The notes: a model not told the origin generated them from the letters alone. A DNA stretch of 64,000 nucleotides from Bacilli bacterium (GCA_016302505.1 JAEDNL010000001.1:17789-81788); one strand, 5' to 3'. Shown: positions 41,014 to 50,520, counted from the first letter of the stretch. Translations and numbers: made by a program.

Positions 41014-43596
41014 ATGAAAGAAGTTTATAAAAAAAGTTTACAGGAGGTTTTTGAATATTACGAGAGTTTTGAAAAAGGACTATCTAGTAATGAAGCTTTA
41101 AATAGATTATATAAAAATGGAAAAAATAAGTTAAAAGAGCCAAAAAAACAGTCTCTTGTTTTGATGTTTTTGTCACAGTTTAAAGACACTATGGTTATTT
41201 TGCTTTTAATTGCTTCTTTATTTTCAGCAGTTATTTCATTTATTTCTCATGAGTCTTATGTTGATACGATTATCATTTTAGTAATTGTTTTTATTAATGC
41301 TATTTTGTCATTTATACAAGAAAAAAAGGCTGATGAGTCAATCAGTGAGTTAAATAAGATGTTTACAACTTTTTGTTATGTGTTAAGAGACGGCAAGAAG
41401 GTAAAAATTAATGCTGAAGATTTGGTTGCCGGCGATATTGTTGAGATAGAAGCTGGAGATTATGTTGCTGCTGATGGAAGACTCATTCGTGAAAATGATT
41501 TAGCGATAAGTGAAGCGACATTAACTGGTGAATCTAAGGGAATAAAAAAAGAGGTTTGCGATATTTCGGAGACTACTGAACTATATGCTAGAAAGAATAT
41601 GGTGTTTGCTGGCTGTAATGTTTTAAATGGTCATGCTTTTTATATAGTAACTGCAACTGGAATGGATACTGAGCTTGGCTTAATTGCGGATAGTTTGATA
41701 AATAAAGAAAAGGACATAACGCCACTACAAAAGAGAATAAATCATTTGAGTAAAGTGTTATCTTATATAATTATTTTTATTATTCTTTTAATGATGATTG
41801 TTGGGTTTATTCTTAAAAATGATTTTGTTGATGTACTAATGTTATCAATTTCTTTAGCGGTTGCAGCTATTCCGGAGGGGCTTTCTTCAGTTATAACTAT
41901 TATTCTATCTATTGGTATGACTAGCATGGCGAAGAAGAATGTTATTATTAGAAAGATAGCCAGTGTTGAAACGCTGGGGTCTGCAAATGTAATTTGTTCT
42001 GATAAAACGGGAACTATTACCCAAAATAAGATGGAAATTAAGTATTTGTTTTATGATAATGAAGAAAAGAGTGATGTATCTTCAGATAATGAATTAGTAA
42101 AATGTGCAGTGTTATGTAATAATGTTATTTGTTCTAATGGAAAATATTTGGGTGATGAGACCGAGATTGCTATTTATAAATATTTGGAAGGCAAACAAAC
42201 TAGTGTAAGTGATTATGAAAGAGTATTAGAACATCCTTTTGATTCTGAGAGAAAAATGATGAGTGTTTTGGTTCGTCATGGTAAAGATTTGAAATTTTAT
42301 ACTAAGGGTAGTTTAGATTCGGTCTTAAAGAAGTGTAAGAGTTATTTATTAAATGGTAAAGTTTTAAAGCTTGATGATTCAGTAATTAAAAAGATAAAAG
42401 ATGCTGAGGAAGAGGCAGCTCAAAAGTCACTTAGAATATTAGCGTTTGCATATTCGGTTGATAATGCAGAAGAAGATATGATTTTTATTGGACTTATGGG
42501 AATGATGGATCCACCAAGAAATGATGTAGGTTTTGCCATAGATTCTTGTAAAAAGTTTGGAATAAGACCAATTATGATTACGGGGGATAGTTTAAATACA
42601 GCTATTGCGATTGGTAAAACAGTTGGAATTATTAGTAATGATAAAGAAGCTATTTTAGGTAAGGATATTGATGATTTATGTGATGATGAGCTTGCGTTAG
42701 CGGTTAATAAGTATAGCGTTTATGCAAGAGTATCACCTAATACTAAGTTAAAAATTGTTAATGAATTACAGAGAGAGAATAATGTTGTAGCAATGACGGG
42801 TGATGGAGTTAATGATGCTCCAGCTATCTTACAAGCTGATATTGGTATTGGTATGGGAATTACTGGTACAGAGGTTGTAAAAAATGTTGCTGATTGTATT
42901 TTATTAGATGATTCATTTGCAACCATAGTTGATGGTGCAGTGGAAGGAAGAAGAATTACTAGTAATATTAAAAAAGTCATATTGTATTTGCTTGCGGGAA
43001 ATATTATTGAAGTAATTTTAGTATTTGTTTCTATGATTATGAATGTTGAAATGTTTACGACAATACAGCTTCTTTGGCTTAATTTAGTTACAGATTCAAT
43101 TCCAGCGATAATGCTAGCTTATGAGAAAGATTATGATAATGATAATAGAGTATATATGCAAGGCAACTTTATGACACCATTTTTAGTTAGTAAAATATTT
43201 ATTGGAGCATTTTTAAAATCAGTTTTGATGATGGGATTCTTTATTTATTATTCTAAGAGTCTTGGAGTAAATGCGGCAGGAAGTTTGATGTTCATATTCT
43301 TAATAGCTCATGAGTTATTGTTTGCTTTTAGTTGTAAAAATCCTAAAAGAAATGTGATAAATAAGAGTTTTTTTGATAATAAGTATTTAAATATTGGAAT
43401 GCTTATAATTCTTTTTGTTCAGATACTTATATTAACAACGCCGCTTTCTAAGTATTTTATTGTTACAGGATTGGGTTTAAAAAATATTTTAGTAGTAATA
43501 TGTGCATCTTTAATAATGTTTTTGGTTGGTGAATTATTAAAACCAGTTTATAATAAATTTTTTAAAGATTATAGGGGTGATGTTAATGAAAAGTAG
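41014..43596 (+). CDS. Calcium-transporting P2-type ATPase
   Basis: An 860-residue P-type pump from ATG 41014 (RBS AAAGGATG). N-terminal cation-transporter segment, then TLTGESKG, the phosphorylation motif SDKTGTITQNK, and MTGDGVNDAPAILQADIG. The transmembrane PEGL motif (AAIPEGLSSV) in M4 and NLVTDSIPA in M6 mark it as a PII-type (SERCA/PMCA-like) Ca2+ exporter such as YloB or LMCA1. It is a plasma membrane protein with about ten helices and no HMA domain. The next gene starts inside its end. Confidence 0.92.
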   Translation: MKEVYKKSLQEVFEYYESFEKGLSSNEALNRLYKNGKNKLKEPKKQSLVLMFLSQFKDTMVILLLIASLFSAVISFISHESYVDTIIILVIVFINAILSFIQEKKADESISELNKMFTTFCYVLRDGKKVKINAEDLVAGDIVEIEAGDYVAADGRLIRENDLAISEATLTGESKGIKKEVCDISETTELYARKNMVFAGCNVLNGHAFYIVTATGMDTELGLIADSLINKEKDITPLQKRINHLSKVLSYIIIFIILLMMIVGFILKNDFVDVLMLSISLAVAAIPEGLSSVITIILSIGMTSMAKKNVIIRKIASVETLGSANVICSDKTGTITQNKMEIKYLFYDNEEKSDVSSDNELVKCAVLCNNVICSNGKYLGDETEIAIYKYLEGKQTSVSDYERVLEHPFDSERKMMSVLVRHGKDLKFYTKGSLDSVLKKCKSYLLNGKVLKLDDSVIKKIKDAEEEAAQKSLRILAFAYSVDNAEEDMIFIGLMGMMDPPRNDVGFAIDSCKKFGIRPIMITGDSLNTAIAIGKTVGIISNDKEAILGKDIDDLCDDELALAVNKYSVYARVSPNTKLKIVNELQRENNVVAMTGDGVNDAPAILQADIGIGMGITGTEVVKNVADCILLDDSFATIVDGAVEGRRITSNIKKVILYLLAGNIIEVILVFVSMIMNVEMFTTIQLLWLNLVTDSIPAIMLAYEKDYDNDNRVYMQGNFMTPFLVSKIFIGAFLKSVLMMGFFIYYSKSLGVNAAGSLMFIFLIAHELLFAFSCKNPKRNVINKSFFDNKYLNIGMLIILFVQILILTTPLSKYFIVTGLGLKNILVVICASLIMFLVGELLKPVYNKFFKDYRGDVNEK

Positions 43597-43948
43597 ACTT
43601 CGTGATTATTATATTATTACAGCAATGTTTATTTTAGGAGTGTTTATTGCTGGATCATTTAAGTTATTTTATGATAAGAAGAATGATGGGTATTATGCGA
43701 CAGCGGTTAGAGATGTTGATAAAATGATTAGTGATATAAAACTGGATGGTAATGTTCTTACTTTTAATAGTAGTGCTAGTTATTATTGTTTAAAAAGTAC
43801 TAAAAGTGATCCAAAAGAAACTTCAATTTGTTTTAAGAAAATAGAGGATAATCATGTTGAAGAAAAAGTAATTGTTAGTAAGCATTATTATTTGTGGATT
43901 ATGGATGGTAAGGGGAATATTAGTAAGATGATAACACTTAAAAAATAA
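43586..43948 (+). CDS. Small membrane-anchored protein
   Basis: A 120-residue protein from ATG 43586 (RBS AGGGGTGA), overlapping the end of the Ca2+-ATPase gene by 11 bases. One N-terminal membrane helix (about residues 9-27) is followed by an external domain of about 90 residues with two Cys (YYCLKS and SICFKK). No family recognised. Coupling to the pump suggests, but does not show, a related role. The terminator covers its stop. Confidence 0.68.
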   Translation: MKSRLRDYYIITAMFILGVFIAGSFKLFYDKKNDGYYATAVRDVDKMISDIKLDGNVLTFNSSASYYCLKSTKSDPKETSICFKKIEDNHVEEKVIVSKHYYLWIMDGKGNISKMITLKK

Positions 43949-43957
43949 GTGTTTTTT
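43933..43957 (+). terminator. Intrinsic terminator of the Ca2+-ATPase operon
   Basis: AACACTT (43933-43939) pairs with AAGTGTT (43947-43953), followed by T through 43957. Confidence 0.8.
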
Positions 43958-43960
43958 CTT

Positions 43961-43989
43961 TAGACAAATATCATTATATATGATAGAAT
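43961..43989 (+). promoter_or_regulatory. Promoter of the parA operon
   Basis: -35 TAGACA (43961-43966), a 17-base spacer and extended -10 TGATAGAAT (TAGAAT at 43984-43989). Confidence 0.5.
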
Positions 43990-44023
43990 ATTTTATAGAA
44001 GTAAAGAAGGCAGTGATGATAAT

Positions 44024-44809
44024 ATGACAAAAGTTATATCTTTAGTTAATCAAAAGGGTGGAGTAGGTAAAACAACAACAAGTATTAATCTTGCGGCATC
44101 ATTGGGTAAATTATGCATGAAAACTCTTATTATAGATTTGGATCCTCAGGGAAATGCAACAACTGGACTTGGGGTTAATAAGGGAAATATTAATTATAGT
44201 GTTTATGATGTGCTTAATGGGTCTTGTGAGGTTAAGAAAGCAATTAGAAAGACTGGGTTTACTAATTTATCAATTATTCCAGCAACAATAAATTTAGCTG
44301 GTATTGATATTGAGCTTATGGAAAAAGGTTATCAGGATGCACAGTTTAAGAAGAATGAGCAACTTAGAAATGCACTTTTAGAAGTTAAAGAAAATTATGA
44401 TTATATTATTATTGATTGTCCTCCTTCTTTAGGTTTACTTACAACTAATGCACTTGTTGCTAGTGATAGTGTTATTATACCAGTGCAATGTGAGTTTTTT
44501 GCTTTGGAAGGAATTACTCAGCTTTTAAATACGATTATAATGACTCAAACTAGGCTTAATCCAACGTTAAAAATAGAGGGAGTTTTATTGACATTATTAG
44601 ATTCAAGAACTAATCTAGGGTTAGAGGTTGTTGAAGAAGTTAGAAAGTTTTTTAAAGATAAAGTTTTTAATACAATAATTCCTCGTTTAATTAGATTGGT
44701 AGAAGCGCCAAGTCATGGAGAACCTATAAATGAGTATGATCCAACTAGTAGAGCAGCTGAGGCTTATAGTAATTTAGCCAAGGAGGTTATTGAGAGAGAT
44801 GGAAAATAA
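44024..44809 (+). CDS. parA: Chromosome partitioning ATPase ParA (Soj)
   Basis: A 261-residue deviant Walker ATPase. It has KGGVGKTTTSINLAASL (P-loop with the signature lysine), DLDPQGNATTGLG, DYIIIDCPPSLG, and PVQCEFFALEGI. The length fits chromosomal Soj, with no N-terminal HTH as in plasmid ParA. It works with ParB to segregate replicated origins. parB begins within its last codons. Confidence 0.96.
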   Translation: MTKVISLVNQKGGVGKTTTSINLAASLGKLCMKTLIIDLDPQGNATTGLGVNKGNINYSVYDVLNGSCEVKKAIRKTGFTNLSIIPATINLAGIDIELMEKGYQDAQFKKNEQLRNALLEVKENYDYIIIDCPPSLGLLTTNALVASDSVIIPVQCEFFALEGITQLLNTIIMTQTRLNPTLKIEGVLLTLLDSRTNLGLEVVEEVRKFFKDKVFNTIIPRLIRLVEAPSHGEPINEYDPTSRAAEAYSNLAKEVIERDGK

Positions 44810-45686
44810 GAGAAAAGCTTTAGGAAAGGGATTAGAACAGCTATTTAATAGTGAACAAATTAATTTTGATAAGATTGAGCAAAATATTGTTGAGTCTACA
44901 AGTGAAAATGATATTAAACATATTCCCGTTAGTGAAATTAGAAGTAATCCATATCAGCCAAGAGAACATTTTGATGAAGATGCTTTAAATGAACTTGCTG
45001 AATCAATTAAAGAACATGGGGTTATTGAACCAATAATTGTTAAGAAAAGTATTCACGGTTATGAGTTAGTGGCTGGTGAAAGAAGAACAAAGGCTAGTGT
45101 AATTGCTGGAGTTAAGACGATTCCAGCTATCGTTAAAGATTTTACTGATGAACAAATGATGGATATTGCTATTTTAGAGAATATTCAAAGAGAAGATTTG
45201 TCGCCAGTAGAGCTTGCCGTAGGTTTTCAAAACTATATAAATCATACTGGTTTGACTCAAGATGAGATAGCTAAAAAGTTTGGAAAGAGTAGAAGTTATA
45301 TTACGAATTTATTGGGATTACTTAGATTACCAAAGAGTGTAATAGAGCAGATTAATAGAGGAAAAATTTCTATGAGTCATGCGCGAGTTCTTTCTAAATT
45401 AGAAGATGACGATTTAATTTTAACGCTTGCGGAAAGAGTTGTTTCTGACGACATATCTGTAAGAGAGTTAGAAAAGTTATGTTCAATTGGGGCTATTTCA
45501 AAGAAGCAACCAATAACTAGAAATAAAGTAAAACCACTTAGATTTTCAATTTATGAAAGTGTTATGAGAGATAAAATTGGAACTAAGGTTCAAATTAATA
45601 AGAATAAAATCGTAATTCCTTTTGATAGTGAAGGAGATTTGGGAAGAATTTTAGAAATATTAAATATTGATGTGAGTGATGAATAG
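44799..45686 (+). CDS. parB: Chromosome partitioning protein ParB (Spo0J)
   Basis: A 295-residue ParB. It has the N-terminal ParA-interacting segment KRKALGKGLEQLF, the CTPase/clamp domain with NPYQPREHFD and the GERRTKAS arginine patch, and the HTH LTQDEIAKKFGKSRSYITNLL. ATG 44799 is chosen; AGGAGG lies rather far upstream (12 bases), and a TTG at 44790 sits too close to it. No parS site (TGTTNCACGTGAAACA) was found nearby. The stop overlaps the GTG of the next gene. Confidence 0.95.
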   Translation: MENKRKALGKGLEQLFNSEQINFDKIEQNIVESTSENDIKHIPVSEIRSNPYQPREHFDEDALNELAESIKEHGVIEPIIVKKSIHGYELVAGERRTKASVIAGVKTIPAIVKDFTDEQMMDIAILENIQREDLSPVELAVGFQNYINHTGLTQDEIAKKFGKSRSYITNLLGLLRLPKSVIEQINRGKISMSHARVLSKLEDDDLILTLAERVVSDDISVRELEKLCSIGAISKKQPITRNKVKPLRFSIYESVMRDKIGTKVQINKNKIVIPFDSEGDLGRILEILNIDVSDE

Positions 45687-46492
45687 TGGAAATAATTGAG
45701 TTTGCTGAATCTGTTAAATTTTATGGTCCAATAATTGTTATTTTAGGAGCAATATTTATTTATAGTGTTATTTCTATTGTTTTAAATAAAGCGACTATTA
45801 GAGGTAAGACGGAGTATGAACGTAAAAAGAGAAAAACAGTAATTCTTTTATTTCAAAATATTACTAAATACGTTTGTTTAATTTTTGCTATTTTGATGAT
45901 TTTAAATATTTATGGGGTTAATACTTCTTCAATTATTGCTGGACTTGGAATAGCTAGTGTGGTAATTGGGTTAGCTTTACAAGATGCTCTTAAAGATATT
46001 ATTTCAGGAATAAATATTATTATGGATAATTACTATGTTGTAGGTGATTATGTTAAATATGGAGATTTTACTGGGATAATTACATCTTTTGGTTTGAAAA
46101 GTACAAAAATCAAAGATTTTAATGGCAATGTTTTAAATATAGCGAATCGTTATATTGATAAAATTATAAATATCAGTCAGGAAAGACACGTGATTTATTT
46201 AAGAGTACCAACTGCGTATGAAGCAAGTGAAGAAAAGGTAAAGAAAGTGCTTTTGAGTGTTTTAGAAAAATTAGGGAAACTAGCTGATGTTGATGGCAAG
46301 GAATGTAATTATTTAGGTATTGATGATCTTGGGGATTCAGCAGTTAAATATTTAATTACAATAAAATGTAAACAAGGCAGTGAGTACCGAGTTAGGAGAG
46401 CTGCTCTTACTTTAATTAAGGAAGCTTATGATAAAAATAATATAAAGATTCCTTATAATCAGATAGAGGTGCATAATGGAAGTAAAATATAA
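45686..46492 (+). CDS. MscS family mechanosensitive channel
   Basis: A 268-residue small-conductance mechanosensitive channel, GTG start overlapping the parB stop (TAGTG). Three N-terminal helices come first (about 14-33, 52-75 and the pore helix). TM3 reads ASVVIGLALQDALKDIISG, then the beta domain starts with VGDYVKYGDFTGIITSFGLKSTKI. It protects against hypo-osmotic shock, like YkuT/YggB of Bacillota. A parB-mscS-DUF951 order is common in this phylum. Confidence 0.92.
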   Translation: MEIIEFAESVKFYGPIIVILGAIFIYSVISIVLNKATIRGKTEYERKKRKTVILLFQNITKYVCLIFAILMILNIYGVNTSSIIAGLGIASVVIGLALQDALKDIISGINIIMDNYYVVGDYVKYGDFTGIITSFGLKSTKIKDFNGNVLNIANRYIDKIINISQERHVIYLRVPTAYEASEEKVKKVLLSVLEKLGKLADVDGKECNYLGIDDLGDSAVKYLITIKCKQGSEYRVRRAALTLIKEAYDKNNIKIPYNQIEVHNGSKI

Positions 46493-46664
46493 AGTTGGAG
46501 ATAAAGTAATAATGAAAAAACCTCATGCGTGTGGAACAAATGAGTGGGTTATTACAAGAAATGGCGTAGATATTAAACTTAAATGTATTAACTGCAATCA
46601 TGAAATAATGATGGATAGACTTGAGTTTGAAAAGAAACAAAGGAGAATAATTAATGAAAATTAA
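46476..46664 (+). CDS. DUF951 family protein
   Basis: A 62-residue DUF951 protein. It has YKVGDKVIMKKPHACG then CINCNHEIMMDRLEFEK, with three Cys (HACG and CINC) that likely bind zinc. The small SH3-like fold suggests nucleic acid binding, but the function is unknown. It overlaps the mscS gene by 17 bases and the AbgT gene by 11, so it is deeply embedded in the operon. Confidence 0.9.
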   Translation: MEVKYKVGDKVIMKKPHACGTNEWVITRNGVDIKLKCINCNHEIMMDRLEFEKKQRRIINEN

Positions 46665-48186
46665 GAGAAAATATCAGAAGGTTATGTTACATCCAATAAT
46701 GACTTTTTGCTTACTAATTTTAGTGACAATTGTTTTAAGTGGAATATTATCATTATTTAATGCTAGTGCAACTTATAATAGAGTGTCTAATACAGGGACT
46801 TATGTAAAAGAATTAGTACATGTGGAGAACTTATTTAGTTTAAGAGGTTTAAAGTATATTTTTAGTAATGCGGTATCTAGTTTTGCATCTTTTACGCCGT
46901 TATCTATGTTAATTATAACTTTAATTGGTTTTGGGGTTATGGATAAAAGTGGATTTTTGGATAGTTTTTTCTATGTGCTTACAAAGAGGGTAAGTAAAAA
47001 AGTTGTTACTTTTACATTATCACTTATTTGTATACTTGCTAGTATTGGTGGAGATTTAAGTTATATTGTTTTAATTCCTTTGGCAGCGTTGCTTTTTAAG
47101 TATGGAAAGAGACATCCTAAAGCAGGTATTATATGCGCGTTTGCTAGTTTATCTTGTGGTATTGGTATAAATATCTTTATGAATTCAATTGACTCGGCAC
47201 TTCTTGGTTATACTGAACTTGCTGCTAGATTACTTTCTCCAGATTATAGCATTGGAACATTTTCTTATGTTTTGGTTATGTTAGTTGTAGCACTTATTCT
47301 TGCTGGTATTGTTACAAGCGTTACAGAGAGAGTGGTTGTTCCGAAGCTTGGCAAGTATGCTTTACTTGATGAAGAAGAAGATTATTTTACGAAAACTGAA
47401 AGAAAAGCATTAACCATTTCTTTAATTGCTGGGTTAATTTATCTATTAATATTTATTTATAATATTATTCCTAATGCACCACTTGGTGGAAATCTACTTG
47501 ATTATTCACAAGAATTATATATTGATAAGTTATTTGGTTATAATTCATTTTTCAATCATGGATTTGTATTTGTTGTAACTTTATTATTTGTAATTTTGGG
47601 ACTAGTGTATGGTGCTTATAATAAAACGATTAAGAATGTTAAAGATCTTTGTAATGGCTTTAGTTATTCTTTAGATTATATTGGTAAAGTATTAGTTTTA
47701 ATATTTTTTGCTTCAGCTTTAATTTTTATATTTAAGAAGAGTAATATTGGTACTGTGGTAACTGCTTATTTAGCTAGTATTATTAATAATGCTAATTTTA
47801 CAGGGGTTCCTTTGATTCTACTTACATTATTTGTTAGTGCTATTTGTACTTTGGTTGTGCCTTCTAGTACATTAAAGTGGTCAATTTTAAGTGGTAGTGT
47901 GGTGCCTGCATTTATGAATGCGGGAATTAGTCCAGAATTTGCACAGCTTACATTTAGAGCAGGTGAATGTTTTACTTATGCTCTAACGCCGCTGATGGCT
48001 TATTTTGTAATTTATTTATCTTTTATGGAGTTATATAGTACATCTACTGACCGTGATGGTGTATGGGGAAATATAAAGTATTTAATGCCTTATAGTGCTT
48101 ATGCTAGCTTAATGTGGATAGTAATTATTGTTTTATGTTATTTGATTGGGTTACCTTTAGGAATAGGTTCTAGTGTTGCATTATGA
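46654..48186 (+). CDS. AbgT family transporter
   Basis: A 510-residue polytopic membrane protein with about 11-12 helices and re-entrant-like Ser/Gly segments (SLICILASIGGDLSYIVLIPLAA; SAICTLVVPSSTLKWSILS). The order and motifs match the AbgT family, which includes p-aminobenzoyl-glutamate importers and sulfonamide exporters (MtrF, YdaH). Ion-coupled transport of a folate-related compound is the family role; the substrate here is inferred. It is coupled to the downstream lipid-kinase-like gene (ATGA). Confidence 0.85.
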   Translation: MKIKRKYQKVMLHPIMTFCLLILVTIVLSGILSLFNASATYNRVSNTGTYVKELVHVENLFSLRGLKYIFSNAVSSFASFTPLSMLIITLIGFGVMDKSGFLDSFFYVLTKRVSKKVVTFTLSLICILASIGGDLSYIVLIPLAALLFKYGKRHPKAGIICAFASLSCGIGINIFMNSIDSALLGYTELAARLLSPDYSIGTFSYVLVMLVVALILAGIVTSVTERVVVPKLGKYALLDEEEDYFTKTERKALTISLIAGLIYLLIFIYNIIPNAPLGGNLLDYSQELYIDKLFGYNSFFNHGFVFVVTLLFVILGLVYGAYNKTIKNVKDLCNGFSYSLDYIGKVLVLIFFASALIFIFKKSNIGTVVTAYLASIINNANFTGVPLILLTLFVSAICTLVVPSSTLKWSILSGSVVPAFMNAGISPEFAQLTFRAGECFTYALTPLMAYFVIYLSFMELYSTSTDRDGVWGNIKYLMPYSAYASLMWIVIIVLCYLIGLPLGIGSSVAL

Positions 48187-48827
48187 TTTTAAAAGGATAT
48201 ATATTAATTTACGGTTATCTTCTTTTGATATTAGGAATATCTTCAATATGTTCTAAGGTATTTAAGTTAAGAACAATTTTTACAAAAAAGTTTATTCATA
48301 TTAGTATTTCTTTTTGTTATGTTATTATGTATTATTATTTTGGAACTAGTATACATATAATTATTCCGCCAATATCATTTATTATTATAAATATTTTGTC
48401 ATATAAGTTTGGGTTATTTAAAGCGATGGAAGATGGTTCAGGCAATTTAGGAACAATTTATTATCCGATAAGTGTGTTTATTATGGCTTTAATTACGCAT
48501 TTTGTGCCTGATTTTTATCCGGCTTTTGGGATTGGCCTTTTTTGTATGGCGTTTGGAGATGGCTTTGCCCCTTTAGTATCTGGATTTTTGCGTTCTAGAA
48601 AAATATATAGTAATAAGACAGTTAGTGGGACAGCGACTGTGTTTGGATTTTCACTTATGGGGATTTTAATTTTTAATTATATTTTTAAGTTAGAGTTTAG
48701 TGTTTTTGAAATGCTTGTTGTTAGTATAGTATCGGCACTACTGGAATTGTTTGATAAGAAGGGGTTAGATAATTTATTTGTGCCGCTTGGAGTTTCCTTG
48801 CTGGTGTATTTATTGGAAGTGATTTAA
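48183..48827 (+). CDS. CTP-dependent polyprenol/phytol kinase-like membrane protein
   Basis: A 214-residue membrane protein with six or seven helices. The C-terminal half has FCMAFGDGFAPLVSG and KTVSGTATVFG, the nucleotide-binding signature of the SEC59/DGK1/VTE5 group. These are CTP-dependent kinases for dolichol, diacylglycerol and phytol, related to CdsA. The next gene encodes a DUF92 protein, and in plants the VTE5 kinase and the DUF92-type VTE6 kinase work in sequence on phytol. A two-step salvage of a prenol is therefore plausible here, as inference. Confidence 0.78.
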   Translation: MILKGYILIYGYLLLILGISSICSKVFKLRTIFTKKFIHISISFCYVIMYYYFGTSIHIIIPPISFIIINILSYKFGLFKAMEDGSGNLGTIYYPISVFIMALITHFVPDFYPAFGIGLFCMAFGDGFAPLVSGFLRSRKIYSNKTVSGTATVFGFSLMGILIFNYIFKLEFSVFEMLVVSIVSALLELFDKKGLDNLFVPLGVSLLVYLLEVI

Positions 48828-49568
48828 ATGTATTTAGCTTTTTTATTACCATTAGTGTTTGCTTTTTTTGCTTTTATTAAGAAAAAAGTTACAATTCCAG
48901 GGATTATAGCAGCATATCTTATGGGAGTTATAATAACTTTTATTGGTGGAATTTATGCCTTTGTGGCGCTTGCGGGGACTTTCGTTTTAACAATATTAAG
49001 TGATAAATTAAAGAAGTCTAAAAGCGATGAAACAAGGACTTTATGGCAAATTATTTGTAATGTTTTTGTTGCTACTTTAACTTTAGTTTTCTTTAGAATA
49101 TATAAAAATGATTGTTATTTGGCACTTTACTATGCGGTAATAGCCTCTAGTTTAGCCGATACTTTGGCAAGTAGTATTGGTAGTTTATCTAAGAAAAAAC
49201 CAATTAATATTAAAACTTTTAAAAGAGCGAGTACTGGAGAGAGTGGTGCTATTTCACTTTTAGGAATCGGAGCATCTTTAGCTGGCGGGCTTTTTATTGG
49301 CGGTGTTAGTTTTCTTTATTTTAAATCTTTTTATATACTGTTAGTTATAGCTTTTTTGGGATTATTTGGCTCATTGGTTGATAGTTTTTTAGGTGCAACT
49401 ATTCAAGGAAAGTTTAAATGTGTAGTTTGTAAAAAAGATACGGAAGAAAAGGTTCATTGTGGTAAATGTGCTAAGCTGATATATGGACTTAATTTTGTTG
49501 ATAATAATATAGTTAATTTACTTAATAATATATTTGTATTTATGCTTGGTTATATTATTTTAATTTAA
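48828..49568 (+). CDS. DUF92/TMEM19 family membrane protein (VTE6-like)
   Basis: A 246-residue membrane protein with six or so helices. Recognised by IPGIIAAYLMG, the SSLADTLASSIGSLSKKKPINI segment and GESGAISLLGIGASLAGG, all typical of DUF92. Before the last helix there is an added zinc-knuckle-like CVVCKKDTEEKVHCGKC (two CxxC), known in some members. Plant VTE6, of the same family, phosphorylates phytyl phosphate to the diphosphate. It begins directly after the kinase-like gene, so they act together. A terminator follows. Confidence 0.82.
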   Translation: MYLAFLLPLVFAFFAFIKKKVTIPGIIAAYLMGVIITFIGGIYAFVALAGTFVLTILSDKLKKSKSDETRTLWQIICNVFVATLTLVFFRIYKNDCYLALYYAVIASSLADTLASSIGSLSKKKPINIKTFKRASTGESGAISLLGIGASLAGGLFIGGVSFLYFKSFYILLVIAFLGLFGSLVDSFLGATIQGKFKCVVCKKDTEEKVHCGKCAKLIYGLNFVDNNIVNLLNNIFVFMLGYIILI

Positions 49569-49569
49569 A

Positions 49570-49605
49570 AGCAATTAGTTTTTGGGGACTAATTGCTCTT
49601 TTTTT
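49570..49605. terminator. Bidirectional intrinsic terminator
   Basis: AGCAATTAGT (49570-49579) pairs with ACTAATTGCT (49588-49597). T-runs follow on the plus strand (CTTTTTTT) and a short one on the minus strand (TTTTAAA), serving the convergent DUF92 and sortase genes. Confidence 0.8.
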
Positions 49606-50425
49606 GAGTTTTTATTAGTTTAGCGTGCATAACAACTTTTTCTTCATCATTCCAACAGGTTGAAAGAGTAATAATTTTATCAGTACTATTTACTGGGGTA
49701 TTAAAGTTATATGAACTTCGTTCAATTAATTTATTTGCAAAGTTTTGAAATTCTTCATCTGAAGAAAATTTGATTTGTAGGTAATCACTGGTTGTTGGAA
49801 TTTTGTAGACACTAAACACTTCCCATAATGAGTTTTCTTGCTCCGTTGCTAGTTTTATAACATAGTTATTACTGTCTTTGAACCATGAACTTTTTAAAAT
49901 GTTTTTTAGGGTACCAAACATTGATGTGTTGCTTCGGCCATGGCCATAAATTATAGTATTCTTGTCAAATTCTTGTGGATTATTGCGATAATCCATGAAA
50001 ATCCAGCCAGCGCCATTTGATGATTTGTCAAAGGAGTGATTTAGATAAAAGTCATTATCACTTGCTTGGACATAAGGATAATTGATGTTTGTACCATTAA
50101 CTTGGATCCATCCTCGAACCTCTTTGTTGATTTGTTTTAGTTCGTTAAAATCGGCATCTATTAAGTTCATTTTTATAAAGTTCCAGTATGGGGCATTTTT
50201 ATCTATGGTTATTGGCTGCTCAATGATTTCTGTGTTTTCATCATCGGTTACTTCTTCAATAACTTTAATATTAGTGATAATTTCTGTCTGTTTATCGGTT
50301 TTCTTGTTGTCAATTGTCCATTTTAAGATGTTTACGATTGAAATTATAAATATTGCTGTACATATTAAAATTATTAGTAAGATTGTTAGATTTCCCCATT
50401 TAATCTTTATTTTTCTTTTTTTCAT
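49589..50425 (-). CDS. srtB: Class B sortase
   Basis: A 278-residue membrane-anchored transpeptidase from ATG 50425. A basic N-terminus and one membrane helix (about 14-36) are followed by an acidic linker and the sortase barrel. The catalytic His lies in IIYGHGRSNTSMF and the Cys in TLSTCW. The third active-site residue, normally Arg in the strand after the Cys (as in RFVVHGKL), is Lys here (EKVVMHAKL). The start has no good Shine-Dalgarno; a TATAAT on the minus strand (50447-50442) lies just upstream. A decayed surface-protein gene next to it may have been its substrate. Confidence 0.88.
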   Translation of the reverse strand: MKKRKIKIKWGNLTILLIILICTAIFIISIVNILKWTIDNKKTDKQTEIITNIKVIEEVTDDENTEIIEQPITIDKNAPYWNFIKMNLIDADFNELKQINKEVRGWIQVNGTNINYPYVQASDNDFYLNHSFDKSSNGAGWIFMDYRNNPQEFDKNTIIYGHGRSNTSMFGTLKNILKSSWFKDSNNYVIKLATEQENSLWEVFSVYKIPTTSDYLQIKFSSDEEFQNFANKLIERSSYNFNTPVNSTDKIITLSTCWNDEEKVVMHAKLIKTQKKSN

Positions 50426-50520
50426 ATTATTCACTATTAGTATTATAACATTATTTTGAATTAATTTTAATTTAGTTTAACATTTTTTTGATTAATAATA
50501 AAATATATTAGATAGAAATT

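Noticed and set aside
46170..46200. Possible parS near parB because of a CACGTG core
   Set aside because: Flanking bases do not match TGTTNCACGTGAAACA; no good parS was seen in the window.
46416..46640. Minus-strand open frame across the mscS/DUF951 junction
   Set aside because: It lies opposite two well-supported overlapping genes and has no protein-like composition or start signals.
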